A stretch of DNA of 64,000 nt from Castanea sativa. Its lineage: Eukaryota; Streptophyta; Magnoliopsida; Fagales; Fagaceae. Numbering within the stretch: the stretch's first letter is position 1; every line of letters begins with the position of its first letter. Positions 32,927 to 44,170 of this stretch are shown here, piece by piece. The notes below the pieces were generated by a model. It worked only from the letters and a program-made list of their open reading frames with translations. It was not told the DNA's origin and did no database searches. The translations under genes were made by a program, and so were the position numbers. Where the stretch lies: the NCBI RefSeq assembly GCF_040712315.1, contig NC_134016.1, forward strand, positions 8,221,282-8,285,281. Direction: 5' to 3'.

Positions 32927-33825
32927 TGTTAGAGATATATTAGTCCATTAGTATAAGCCCAAGCCTAATTTAACTTTGTTTGTAAGCCAAGTTCCCTACT
33001 TGTACTAAAAGTCTATTAGTCTAGGGTTTAGTTTACTATATATACACATGTTATAGTTCATTGTAACATAGGATTTGTACTACACTCTAATATATTGTTG
33101 ATGTATCCCTTTAGGGTTTTCTCCATGGATTAGGGGTGTGCAGCCAACCCACCGACCCACCAAAACCAACCCAACCCAACCCGCCGGGTTAGGTTGGTTT
33201 TTAGGGTTTGGTGGGTTGGGTTGAGTTGGGTTACAAAAAAATTTTTGATAGCGGGTTGGGTTGGGTTGGGTTTGGGTCATAAAATTTCAAACCCGCCAAA
33301 CCTGACCCGACACACCCATATATTTTAAATATATTATATAATTAATAAATTTTTTAAAATAACCAGCTCTTCCTCCTATTCTATATAAAAATCAATATTA
33401 ATGTATATTAGTTCATATATTAATGTATAACTGAGTTGGAATATTAGTTCATATATTAATGTATATTTTGTTTATCAACTCAGGTAGCAGGTGTGATATA
33501 TTTGTTTCTGCTCATTTTAATAATAATAGTAATAAAAAAAAATTGTCCAACCCATGGGTTCAACCCGACCCATGTGGATTGGGTTGGGTTGGGTTAGACT
33601 TATGTGATGGGTTGGATTGAATTTTTTTTAACCCACCATAGTGGGTTGGGTCAAAAAACTCCCTCAACCTGACCCAATTCGACCCATGTACACCTCTACC
33701 GTGGATGTAGGACATTAGGCTGAACCACGTAACCCTCGTGTGTTATTGTGTTTTACACTTTATGCTTTCGCTTCCGTATCTATAATAGCATATTCAACAT
33801 AGTATATCAATGCTAATATTTAACA
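32927..33825 (+). repeat. 3' LTR of the short copia element, carrying a MITE
   Basis: Same sequence as the 5' LTR except for the 568-bp MITE at 33131-33698 and a few base changes (for example GTAGCCC to GTATCCC, and a TTCGCTTCCGTATC stretch near 33770). The 5' LTR is the uninterrupted reference. Confidence 0.92.
33131..33698. mobile_element. hAT-like MITE with (GGGTT)-rich interior
   Basis: Ends TAGGGGTGTGCAGCC and ...GTACACCTCTA form inverted repeats. It is flanked by CCATGGAT (33123-33130) and CCGTGGAT (33699-33706), an 8-bp target duplication with one change; the intact LTR has CCGTGGAT once. The interior has GGGTTGGGTTGGGTT and complementary CCAACCCAACCC tracts that fold back. Confidence 0.88.
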
Positions 33826-34463
33826 TATCACAAAAAGGGTACAAATCACAAAATTTATAGGTTGTGTTTTGAGTTAATATTATTTTAATATGTTGTATAA
33901 AATAATAGAAATTGAAATATAGGGTTCGATGTTAAATGCTATGTTAAAATAGAAAAAAATAACTTTTTATTTTATTAACGTAGGATATTTTAAAACATGA
34001 TCCGATGCTAATGCGTTGTAGAACATTGGATCTTTTCTCCAAAAGCATAGGCAGACGACTCTAAGGATTTTATGGACTATTACCAAGGTCTATGTACTAA
34101 TGTCTCTAAAAATATGTTGTGGATAATCTTAAGAAACTTAAAATAGTTTTTTTTTTTTTTCATAAAATAGTTTAATGCAACAAGCACAGAGAAATACTTA
34201 TTGTTAATTAAGTTTTTTTTTTATATAAAAAATTTGGAAGTCGATTGTATTATTAGATTTTATTAGTTGATTAGTTTATTAGTTGATTAGGTTATTAGTG
34301 TTTTATTAATTTTCTTTTTGTACCAAAAAATCTGTTGTTTTCTTTGTTCTTTTTCGTTGCTAGCTCTATTTTTTTTTTTTGAAAAATCTTAAATTTTGTG
34401 AACAAAAGTTGTGGGAGAATTATTGTCGGAGAATGTGCAATTATGAGTCATTGGTCATATCTC

Positions 34464-35594
34464 CAGTGGCGGCTCCAGGAATTTTTTTCAGGGTGTTCTT
34501 CAATACGCATAAATTACATAATCTAATAAAAAGAAAAAAATTTATATTGATAACAACAACAATAAAAAAACACGCAAATATATAAAGTTTACAATTACCT
34601 TCTACGTGATTTTCTTATCAAATATTTGTCCATAATTGTAGCAAAAGAATAAAAAATAAACTATAAGTTCATTTGAAATATTAATAAAATTATTAATTAT
34701 TGTTGTTTAGTTATTTCATCAATTTGTTTGTCTTTTATAAACTATAATTTGTTATATTGTTGTTTCATTAATTATTGTTTAGCCTAACATAATTTAATTT
34801 GTTTTTCTTTTATAATGTATTGTTTCATTATTGTTTAGCTTAACATATTTTAGTTGTTTAATTTGTTTATTAATTGTAATCTATAATGTGTATAATTAAT
34901 ATATATAATGTAATTAAAATTTGAATGGGCCAATCAAGTGATAAACTCAAGCCTTAAATTATACCCATGTCATAACCCAAACCATAAATCAAGGCCCACC
35001 TTCAATTTTATTTTATTTTTAATAACTTTTTTTTTTCCTTTATCTTTGTTTTCTCCGCCAGATCTCTCTTTTCTCTCATTCACACGTGCTTGTCACTATC
35101 CAGTCTCTTCTAGATTTTCTTCAGATCTACTTTACTGAGTTTCCTCTTTACTTTCTTCATTTCTTTCTTCTTCCTTATTTCTTAGTCACAGCGTTTCTCC
35201 TCTCTCAATGTTCTCCTCAAGCATCTTTTTACGCCGCCACCAGGCTTCTTTCAACAAGCATCATTCATAATAGCGCCTCCATGCTCCTCTCTCAAGCTGC
35301 CTCTACCCAGCACAACGTCTCCTCACCTCCATTACTTATCTATATCTACTTTGTTTGGATTCTAGGTTTATATTTTCTTTATTTTGTATGGGAAATCAAG
35401 AGTTTTTGTTTTAGTCCGGAATCCGTTTTTGGTTGAGGGTGTTCCCAATTTTAGTTAAGGGTGTTCCTATTTTTTTTTTTAAGGGTAAACCAATAATTTT
35501 TTTTTAATTATTATATAAAAAAATAAAAATAAAAATAAAAACTTTTCAAGTCAGGGTGTTCCTGGAAACACCCTTGAACATAGCGCCGCCACTG
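34464..35594. mobile_element. Non-autonomous hAT element (1131 bp), perfect 8-bp target duplication
   Basis: Starts CAGTGGCGGCTCCAGG and ends GCGCCGCCACTG. CATATCTC flanks it exactly on both sides (34456-34463, 35595-35602). Sub-terminal CAGGGTGTTC repeats pair with GGGTGTTCCTGG at the right. The inside is not transposase: 34930-35440 looks like a captured transcribed region with a CT-rich leader and a 116-residue Phe/Leu-rich frame (35086-35436) of unknown meaning. Confidence 0.9.
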
Positions 35595-35909
35595 CATATC
35601 TCTACTCTTCTCACGTGCGTACGCCTGACTTTTATAGCTTATTGTTGACTTGTGGTGAATGCAAGTAGGTCTGTAGACTCTGTGGACCCCTGACTTCATG
35701 TCCCACATTTTGCTCAACTGACCCTTTACAACACGCGTCTCATCAAATTATTTTTTTTTCAATTTTGGCAGTTAGCACTGAGTAGAATAGGGAAATTCTT
35801 ACTTAGTCCCAGCCAATAGAAAAATACCACATCAATAAAAATTTGGCTGACATCATTTAACGAGGACAACTCATCAACAATGGCAGCCCACCAACGTTCA
35901 TCCTCAAAA

Positions 35910-35958
<49 letters not shown>

Positions 35959-36310
35959 AAACGTTAGTCATCAGCTAACGTCAACTTCAATAAAAGAATA
36001 AAATATAAGAAAAACCAGTCAGCTGTACTCCAATTTAACTTAGGATAAAGAGAACCTTTAGGGTTCACGCTTTTGTAAACAAAAGCCACAAGATTTTACT
36101 CAGGGTTGACAAAAACTAAGTGCACTGTGTGACCACACACAAATGTTACTATGAGTGATTTTTAGTGAAATTAAGTGAAAAGTTTTAGTGTAAAGAGATA
36201 AAATCTAGTTCACATAAGAATGGAAAAACCCAATTTTCAAAGTAATGGAGGTATAATTTATTTTGTCTTGTTGTGTTTTGTTTCATTTTTTAAAGAATGT
36301 ATTATGATTT
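35595..36310. other. No gene; (TA)n microsatellite
   Basis: Contains a TA microsatellite at about 35919-35955 next to an A-run. The rest is AT-rich with no recognised feature. Confidence 0.5.
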
Positions 36311-36595
36311 GTTGTGATATGTTTGCTCCTAAATAAAATATATAGAAATGTAATGAGGCATGAATTTAATACTTTTTTCTTTTGTGAAAAATTTAATATT
36401 TTGTTGTGATATGTTTGCTCCCAAATAAAATATATAAAAATGCATTGAGGTATGAATTTAATGCTTTTTTTGTGAAAAATTTAATGCTTTGTTGTGATTT
36501 CTTTGAGGTATAAATTTATTTCTTTGTTGTGATAAGTTTGCTCCCTGCTCCCAAATAAAATATATAAAGGTGTTTGCTCCCAAATAAAATATGTG
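36311..36595. repeat. AT-rich tandem repeat, unit about 90-95 bp
   Basis: GTTGTGATATGTTTGCTCC(T/C)AAATAAAATATATA, ATGAGGCATGAATTTAATNC and TTTGTGAAAAATTTAAT recur in order two to three times, then decay into shorter pieces of the same phrases up to 36595. Confidence 0.75.
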
Positions 36596-36779
36596 TAGTG
36601 ATATTGGTAACTATGTCTAATTTCTAATTATATTTGTGCCTAGAAGTAGGGAAGCTTTGTAATAAAGCATACCATAGGCCTTTAAGAACACATAAAAAAT
36701 TGAACACATAAGATAATTATTGTATTGTCAATTCCTTAATATTTTATTTCTAACAATTATATTTTTCATAAAAATTATT

Positions 36780-37066
36780 GTAGTTTGCAATTCAAGTGAT
36801 ATTGAAGGAATTGAAGATTGTTTGTTTGTTGAACGACTAGAAAATAGTGATGACAATTTGTTGAATAAGGTGGCATATACTGAAAATGAAGCATACAATT
36901 TATTCAATAATTATGCATTACAAACAGGTTTTAGTATATGGAAAGGAAAGCCTAGACAATTGCAGAGTGCAATTTTAAAGATGGATTGCAGAATTCAAAT
37001 GGGACACAAATTCTTTGATAACAAACAATTTGAGCATTCAAAAGCTATCCTCAGTCCTCACTGCTA
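36780..37066 (+). pseudogene. Orphan FAR1-type DNA-binding domain fragment
   Basis: The frame contains an acidic lead followed by AYTENEAYNLFNNYALQTGF and SIWKGKPRQ. This matches the beginning of the FAR1/FHY3 WRKY-GCM1 zinc-finger domain that plant transcription factors share with Mutator-like transposases. The Cys and His ligands that should follow (about 60 residues on) are not found, and the frame runs into unrelated sequence and ends at 37066. It is probably a fragment of a FAR1-related gene or a MULE. Confidence 0.6.
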
Positions 37067-37159
37067 GTGCTAACTCTTGCCTTGATTGAAAATACACCTA
37101 CCCATTTTATTGATGTGTAATAAGTAAACAAAGTATACAACTTAAAAAAAGGTCCCAAC

Positions 37160-37287
37160 AGAGGCTAAGAATTTGGCATCAAGTTTTTCCTTCTATTTTC
37201 TCTGGAACTGAATAGAGGCTAAGAATTTGGCATCTAGTTTTGTGTTCTATTTTCTCTGGAACTAAACAGAGGCTAAGAATTTCATTG
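37160..37287. repeat. 54-bp tandem repeat, about 2.3 units
   Basis: AGAGGCTAAGAATTTGGCAT and TTCTATTTTCTCTGGAACT occur twice, followed by a third partial AGAGGCTAAGAATTTC. Confidence 0.8.
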
Positions 37288-37599
37288 ATGATTCAAAGCA
37301 CTATAATCTGATATGCGAAACAAATAACAAATAATAAAGAGTTACATTTGAAAAATAATCCTCCCAAATCTCTTTCTTCAATCTGATAACAACAGCCAGC
37401 AGATTGGACTCCTTCAGCAGCGCCTATTCTGCATTGGACTTTTTGAACAACATTTGTTCTGCATTCCAAGACTAAATGAGCCGAACCAAGACTCCTTTAA
37501 CCACCTCTAGGCAACACTGTCAAGTTTCTAACAGTCAACAACCTTCACACAAAAACAAAAAAAAACTTCAAGACCAAAATTTCAATTACCATATCAGCA

Positions 37600-38375
37600 A
37601 AGAAACTTTCCCGAGCTGACCCCAAAAGAACACTTAGATGCATTTAAGTGCAACCTATGTTCCCTCAACACCAAAAACACCACCCCCAAATCTACTAAGT
37701 GCTCCACAACTTGTTTGCTCTTTATCACCATATCATCAATATATGTCTCCACATTCCTCCCAATCTACGACTCAAACATCCGTGTCACCATTCTTTGATA
37801 TGTGGATCCTGCATTCTTAAGGCCAAAGGGCATCACCCGATAATGGTAATTGCCAGCGCAAGCGCGGAAAGTAGTTTTCTCCTGATTAGATAATGCTAAA
37901 GGTATCTAATGATACCCTTGGAAGGCATCCAAGAAACTCATGATGCCCAACTGTCGCATCCACGAATTACTCAATCCGAGGAACAAGGAAAGGATCCTTT
38001 GAGTAAACTTTATTCAAATCAGTGAAGTCCACGCACACACACCACTTCCCGTTTTTCTTCTTTACTACCACGGTATTATCCACTTCAACCCTTACTACCT
38101 CAACATGTTCTTTTGATGAACGCTGAGGTGGTTGCCTTTGTGGGATCGCCTCCGGATTCACATTCAATCGACATATAAACTCAGGATCAATCCAAGTACG
38201 TCATAAGTACTCCAGGAAAACACATCAATATTATCTTCCAAAAACTTCACCAATGCTGTCTTTTCCAAGGATGGCAATTGAGACCCCACCAGAAAGTATT
38301 TTTCTTCATCCTGTCCAATCATAACCCTTTCCAATTCCTCGAAAAATACTCCCTGCGACTTGGCCCCATGTCCCA
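37600..38375 (-). pseudogene. RT fragment of the second Tat-type element
   Basis: The frame at 38376-38164 gives FFEELERVMIGQDEEKYFLV and VKFLEDNIDVFSWS, the linker before RT. Then VVKKKNGKWCVCVDFTDLNK is RT motif 1. Further left, in shifted frames, the minus strand encodes pieces equivalent to MPFGLKNAG and the YVDD region (GCATCACCCGATAATGG ... ATATCATCAATATATGTC on the plus strand). Multiple frameshifts; not functional. Confidence 0.75.
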
Positions 38376-38499
38376 CTTCGGGACCCTTTAGTTGCTATGG
38401 AATTCGTTCCTCTTCCACCAGGGCAGGATCCACATGATGCTGTGTGATGGCTGCCACCAAACATTGCCTAGCCATTGCTTGGCTACCAACTAGTTCCCC

Positions 38500-40369
38500 C
38501 ACTCTTCCCTATGTAGGATACTTGACTTTCAGATGCAGAGTTGATGATACCACACCCATAGCATGAAACCACGGTCTAGCCAAGATAGCTATGTAAGGGG
38601 AATAGGCCTCAACTACAATGAAACTGACTTGCACCTCCTCGTCCCCAGCCTGCACAGGTAACCTTATCATCTCACAGGGGACTACCAACCTCCCATCAAA
38701 ACCCACCAACGGCAAATCATACTTCTCCAAGTCCTCGGGCCTTAGATTTAACCCTTTATACAGGTTAGGGTACATGATCTCTGCTCCACTCCCCTGGTCT
38801 ACCAGGACCCTTTTTACATCATAGCCACGAATCCTTATGGTTATTGTGTGGGTGGAATGTTCCCTCCTTATCCTCCCCTAAAAAACCCAAAGTGGGCGTG
38901 GCCACCACCTTGGCCTTTTTGAGAACCCGACTCCTATCTCCTGAATTGGGGCCCGCAACCACAAACATGACTCCTGAACAGGTCTCAGCATCACCGCTAG
39001 GCTTAGTGAAAATTACATTAATTGTGCCCAATGCTGGCCGAGGAGCTCCATCCCTCTGATACCCCATTCCTGAATGTCCAAACTGACCCATAGGTTGGTG
39101 CAAGAACTGACTCAGCCTCTTGGCCTTCACCAATTGACCCAAGTGATCTTGCAAAGTCCTGCAGTCCTCTGTAGTGTGACCTTTTCCTGATGATAATGGC
39201 AGTATAGGCTCTGGTTTCTCTTGGACGGATCCCCACCCATCTTATTGGGCTATTTGAAATATGATTCATTTTTTATCTTCTCTAATATCTGATAGACTGG
39301 CTCTTTAAACAATGAATTAACCACTTGAGCCCCCGCAGATGATGTCTGATTAGGGAAGTCTCTCCTAGGACGGTTATTACAATATCCTCCTCCTCGAGGA
39401 TCCCTTTTCTCTGGGAAAACCTTCACTTTGCCCTTTCCCTGGGTCTGATCTTCCTCTACTCGTTTATACTTATCAATGCGATCCATAAGCTGGTGCATAC
39501 TAAGGGCAGGCTTCATTGTTAGTGACTTCCTCAACTCATGCTCTGTCAGGAGCCCCACCTTAAAAGTTCTCACTACCACGTCCTCAAAATCTCCATCTAT
39601 TTTATTGTACATTTCTGTCCGAATAGGTCTTGAGAGTCTCACCTTCCCTCATTGCCATAGACAAAAAAGAGTCTAAGGGATTGGGGACTCTACTGCATGT
39701 TAAAAATCTAGCACCAAATGCCCTTGTCAACTCCTCAAAGGACCTTATTGACCTCTCTTCCAGAGCATCAAACCATTGCATAGCCACATGCCTGAGGCTA
39801 GAGGGGAATACCTCGCACATAAGGGCTTCATTGCTAGAATGAACTGTCATTTTCTGATTGAAGTGACTGAAATGCTCCATAGGTTCAGATCTTCCATTGT
39901 ATATGGCGAAAGTTGGCTATGAAAACCGGTGGGAAGCCTGGCCTTGTTGATTCTCCTAACAAAGGGTGACTTTGAGATTTGTCAAAGTGATTTGTCAAAG
40001 TCAAAGGGTGACTTTGAAGATGCTAAGAAGGATTCACTAGATGGGGTTCTTGACCTAAGGTGATACGAGTGATCCGTACTCTCCCCTAACCCATCACTTG
40101 ATGGGGGGTGATGGATTCCTTCTATCACGCTCCCTTCGCCACAACTTCTTGCACAAGTGATCTATCTTAAGCTTTAATTTCTGCGTCTCCTGATCATGTG
40201 GAACATGGCTCCCAGTCTTAGAGTGACTCCTCTCTATACGCTCCGTATGGTATGACTCTACCATAACACTCGATGTATGGTACCTATCTCTCCTTCGCTC
40301 CAAATTAACAAACTGGTTTTCCCTTTATGAACGAACAGACTCCTCCCTATTCTGCTCCAAGTTGGCCAT
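38500..40369 (-). pseudogene. gag and protease of the second Tat-type element
   Basis: The start is placed at the ATG complementary to 40367-40369 (MANLEQNREESVRS, then a TAA). The capsid part (39602-39880) reads FNQKMTVHSSNEALMCEVFP and AFGARFLTCSRVPNPLDSFL. A linker and a Cys-His knuckle region (YCHYHQEK with a frameshift, 39190-39270) follow, then QDHLGQLVKAKRLSQFLHQP. The protease part at 38509-38775 holds YDLPLVGFDGRLVVPCEMIR and YIAILARPWFHAMGVV. The catalytic Asp region near 38800 is damaged. The gag wording is that of the plant Tat/Ogre family. Confidence 0.83.
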
Positions 40370-40401
40370 GAATACTTAAGACAAACCCACAACAACACCT
40401 T

Positions 40402-40424
40402 GGTTCCCACAGACGGCGCCAATT
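40402..40424 (-). promoter_or_regulatory. Primer-binding site of the second Tat-type element
   Basis: Minus strand ATTGGCGCCGTCTGTGGGAA next to the LTR; TTGGCGCCGT...GGGAA is a familiar plant Ty3/gypsy primer-binding site. Confidence 0.82.
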
Positions 40425-41128
40425 GTAAGGACACAAAAATTAGGCGGCCCAAACCCACTTAGAATAGTGAAGTTTGTGCAACCCAACTAGGCCCAAATCA
40501 ATAGATATTTGTAAAGAGAGTGGGGTAAAATAAGGGGGGCTTAGCCCAGGGATAAAAATAGAGAAGGAATAACCAGAGGTCAACGTTTATGTGTATGAGA
40601 GGCTCTTTACAAGTTTGCCTATGGACGAAGTTCTCACACTAAATGATACACTATTCACTTTCTTCCTCCCAATGTTTTTGCTCTAATTTCTGTACTTAGA
40701 ATGTTTTTCTCGCCCTTTCATCTGGAAGTTCCCTTTCTTTATATACTCCTAAGCCTATTACATCCTAGCCCTCCATCTCCCCTCAGCCAGACTCTCCTTA
40801 TGACACTTGTCCCCTTAACTTCGATTAAAGGTGGTAGAAGAAGCTACTTAGCTGTGAATTCCATTATTCAAGTCACTTCCTCATTAATGCAGCTGATAAA
40901 ACTGTTGCAAGTCATTTAATGCGGAGACAGTAGGTGAGCTTTCACTGGAAACTTCCTTCACCTACCTTACTCTCTCTCCAAACCCCATCCTCTTCATTTG
41001 GACTTCCAAGAAGTATTTTGTCTCTTCTCCTCTTATCCTCGGGTAAATCTCCTCTTTGAGCTTTAGAATACAATTTATAATGATAACCACAGTTCGTTGT
41101 ACCCCTCTTCGGTCCTCAAGTAACCACA
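40425..41128 (-). repeat. 5' LTR of the second Tat-type element (about 700 bp)
   Basis: Left edge TGTAAGGACACAAAAATTAG. The right edge is placed at CAAGTAACCACA, uncertain by a few bases. A minus-strand TATA box TATATAAAG lies at 40737-40745. Shares ordered phrases (TGACACTTGTCC, then TCATTAATGCAGCTGATAAA) with the LTR at the right end of the window. Confidence 0.75.
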
Positions 41129-41478
41129 ACTTGCATTAGTATTTGCATAATAAATAAATTAAAAAGTATCACATTTTAGCCAACCAAATTTAAAATTAAC
41201 CTACATCAGGCTATGCAAAATTGTGTAAAAATATATAGTTGTTACAGTAAACATATAAATTTATATTGGTACTATTTATTTTGTATTTTATTTTTTATCT
41301 TTTTCTGTACGTATCCCAATGATGAAAAAAGACAATTGATGATGGTTGTTGTATGTAGAGAAAGAAAAACAATTAAAAAAATCAAGAAAAATTGATATTT
41401 TAATGAAATATAATGTAAAATAGATAATTTGATATTAAGTGTTTTGAAAAGTAAGTATATAAATGGTAAAAATAAATT

Positions 41479-41918
41479 GGGTAAATTGCAAAGTACACCC
41501 CCTAAAGTTTGAAATTGTTTAGATTTTACACTCTAAAGTTTGGTTCTGTTAGCCATTAGCAAAACTCCACCCTTTGTTAGTTTTGGCTATTAAGTGACAT
41601 GCTAGCATACTGATGTGTTTTTTTTTTTTTTTTTGCAAATCAACCTCTCAAATGACGTTATTTAATTTAAAACAAATAAATGAGTTTGGATGTGAAGTAA
41701 AGTATAATTTTTAGTAGTTTTGGGAGGCAGATTTGACCCAAAATAAAATAAAATAAAATAAACGCATCAGCATGCCAACATATCAGTTAACCAAAACTAA
41801 CGAATGACAGAGTTTTACTAACAAAACCAAACTTTAGAGTATAAATCTAATCTCTCAAATTTCAAAGTATAAAATTAAAATAATCTTAAACTTTAAGGGT
41901 TTATTTTGTAATTTACCC
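41479..41918. mobile_element. Mutator-like MITE (440 bp), copy 1
   Basis: Inverted ends GGGTAAATTGCAAAGTACAC and, reversed, GGGTAAATTACAAAATAAAC. Flanked by a perfect 9-bp duplication AAATAAATT (41470-41478, 41919-41927). The same insertion with the same flanks is at 55281-56099, so it predates the segmental duplication. Confidence 0.92.
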
Positions 41919-42805
41919 AAATAAATTTCTAGATGGGAATTTCTGCATAACATTCAATAGAGCCACATGTGTGAAGCACTGGACTTTTTGTTTTTTGGTA
42001 AACTGGATATTTCAGTTAAAAAGCTAAATGGTACAAAGTTTAGAAAATAACATCCCAACCGTCAACTAAAAACTGGTACATAATATAAGAAAGAGGACTA
42101 TCTCTAAGGCCCCCATAGCGCTACTGCGATGGAATGAGTGAAGTCGATAACCTTGAAACTTCCTGTCCAAGGGACCCTAGGAATCCCTAAGTAGCACTGG
42201 ACTTAAATGCTTTGTACTGTTAGCATCATTAAAGAGAGAGAGAGACACGTGTCATAAAATGGTTGGTGAAGCATGACGTGGATAGGAAACCTGCATGAAT
42301 AGAGCATAACAGACACGCACTTTCACGTGTGTCCCCATGACTTTTTATAGTAGTATCTCATAATTGTGTTATAGCGCGTAACACACGCACCTTAACTTTT
42401 ATAGCGTACTGATAACTGATAGAAAGATATGCTAGTCAAAGTCTCCAATCCAGTTTTTGTAAGAAAATTTTCAAATTATTTTACATTTTTCTCTTTTTCT
42501 CTTTCAATATTAAAATGAAAGAGAAAGATGTGGTGTTTTCTTGTCAGAGATTGCAAAAACCTTGTTTAAATTCAAGATGATAGTTTGTTGTAAGTTTTTA
42601 ATTTGAAACTGAAACTATTTTTTTTTTACTCAATAGTAATAGCAAATAATAATTTGTTAAAATTTAAACTTTTATAAATATATTATGTGAATAACATTTC
42701 TCTCACTCTAATCACCGACTAACTAGGCTTTAAACTCTTATTCTCCGCTGCATTTCCCACGACAAAAAACAATAAGTATTTTTACCACCAGAACAAAGTC
42801 CTCCA

Positions 42806-44170
42806 ATGAAAGAAACGGTTGTTGAAGAAATGCAGAGACAACTTGAGCATACTAATGGTGTTAATGGGGTTGGCGAAAAAGATGACTTCAACCCAAGTGC
42901 TCAGCCTCCATTTAAGATACTTGAGACCCGAGCTGCCATTCCCAAGAATTGCTGGGTCAAGAATCCGTGGTCTCTGCTTAGTCATTTTATCAGAGATGAC
43001 TTTGTGGTCTTTGTATTGGCAGCAGCTACAATCTACTTCATTAATAGTTGGTCTTTTTGGCCACTCTACTGGGCTGCTCAGAGGACCTTGTTCTGGGTTA
43101 TAGTTGTTCTTGGACATGATTGGTAATCTCATGCTTATATATTCTTTGCCTTCTAACATCTAAAATCATGTTATTATTGATTTTCACATACAGTTATACT
43201 GTGTTTGGTTTTCGATTGAACAGTGACCATGGAAGCTTTGTTGTCGTTGCCTTGGCAGCAGCTGCAATCTACTTCAATACTAGGCCTTTCTGGCCACTCT
43301 ACTGGGCTGCTCAGGGGACCATGTTCTGGGCTATATTTGTTCTTGGACCTGACTGGTAATCTCATATATACTTGTGAATTCTGCTTAAGGTGACTAGTTT
43401 AAGTGGGACATATTCTAATATTTTAAATATTAATAAAAGATTTATTTAACTTTTGACATTTGTTTTTTATTTAGAATTTATTTTTTTAGATGCAAAGTTA
43501 CAAATTAAAACCAATTCATTGTATTACTTTTCTTTTTTTTTTAATAAATACTTTATTGACCAAATAAAAGAAGAGAACAGTTAGAAGAACTAGTATTGAA
43601 GTAAAATAAACATTATTTCATTGAGTGAAGCAATTAAGTAATAAAAAAGTATGATAGAAAATTGTAACAAAATTATATATTTGATATCTTTAAATAAAAT
43701 TTGAGTATAAATTTATTTATTAGTGGGATATTAATGAGTTCTTTTAGCATTTGTGTGTGGGAGATTAATGAGTTCTACTCTCTAAAACTGAGAAAATAAG
43801 TGGTTGTTGCCGCATCTAATAAAAAAAAATTTCTTTAACTTGTTTTTCTTTGATTAAAAAAATTAAATTTTATTTATTGATAAATAATTAGGACTTAATT
43901 AATATTTCTAATTTTACATGGATACCTCTGGTGGTAAAAATTTTGGGGCATTTTTTCATTCGCTCCTTAGTCAGTAGCCTATTGGCCTCGCTTCTTTAAT
44001 TACCATGGATGGTGAGTGTGGTGGGGCATGTCTCTGGCTTATGTTAAGATTTAGCTATAAATTACTGACATTTCATGAATTTCACTGCTCTTGAATCCTA
44101 TAGGAGAATCAGCCTCAGAACTCACCACCTGAACTATGGGAGTGTAGAGAATGACAAGTCATGGGTCCCG
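42806..44170 (+). pseudogene. FAD3: FAD3-like omega-3 fatty acid desaturase fragment, copy 1, with chimeric exon 2
   Basis: FAD3 is the endoplasmic-reticulum enzyme that converts linoleic to alpha-linolenic acid. Exon 1 (42806-43122) encodes an N-terminus like FAD3 (NGVGEKDDFNPSAQPPFKI, RAAIPKNCWVKNPW, a membrane segment, VVLGHD) and ends at G|GTAATC. After a 101-bp intron, a 132-bp exon (43224-43355) begins like true exon 2 (CDHGSF after splicing). It then switches to a second copy of the end of exon 1 ([13 protein letters not shown]...[20 protein letters not shown]) and ends at the same donor. Exon 3 (44104-44170) has the usual 67 bp (RISLRTHHLNYGSVENDKSW). All three splice in frame (516 nt). 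The second His box is LRTHH instead of HRTHH, and exons 4-8 were not found, so it is not an active desaturase. Confidence 0.85.

Larger units (their letters stand above)
32328..33825 (+). mobile_element. Very short Ty1/copia retrotransposon (290-bp interior) with perfect target duplication
   Basis: The 5' LTR at 32328-32636 and the 3' LTR at 32927-33825 both start TGTTA(T/G)AGA(C/T)ATATTAG and end TGCTAATATTTAACA. The primer-binding site TGGTATCAAAGCC immediately follows the first LTR, and the purine tract CAGGGGG immediately precedes the second. The element is flanked by TATCA on both sides (32323-32327, 33826-33830). Without the MITE nested in its 3' LTR it would be about 920 bp. It fits a TRIM-like, deletion-derived copia element and cannot move by itself. 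Confidence 0.93.
37600..41128 (-). mobile_element. Second Ty3/gypsy Tat-type element, heavily decayed
   Basis: A minus-strand order of LTR (from 40425 rightward), primer-binding site, gag, protease and partial RT is present. RNase H, integrase and the 3' LTR are missing on the left, where sequence similarity fades out near 37600. Gag and protease sequence differs clearly from the first Tat element (different primer-binding site and gag family). Confidence 0.82.

Noticed and set aside
33150..33300. Telomere-like GGGTTGGGTT tracts
   Set aside because: The period is GGGTT, not GGGTTTA, and the tracts lie in a MITE with defined ends and an 8-bp target duplication; not an interstitial telomere.
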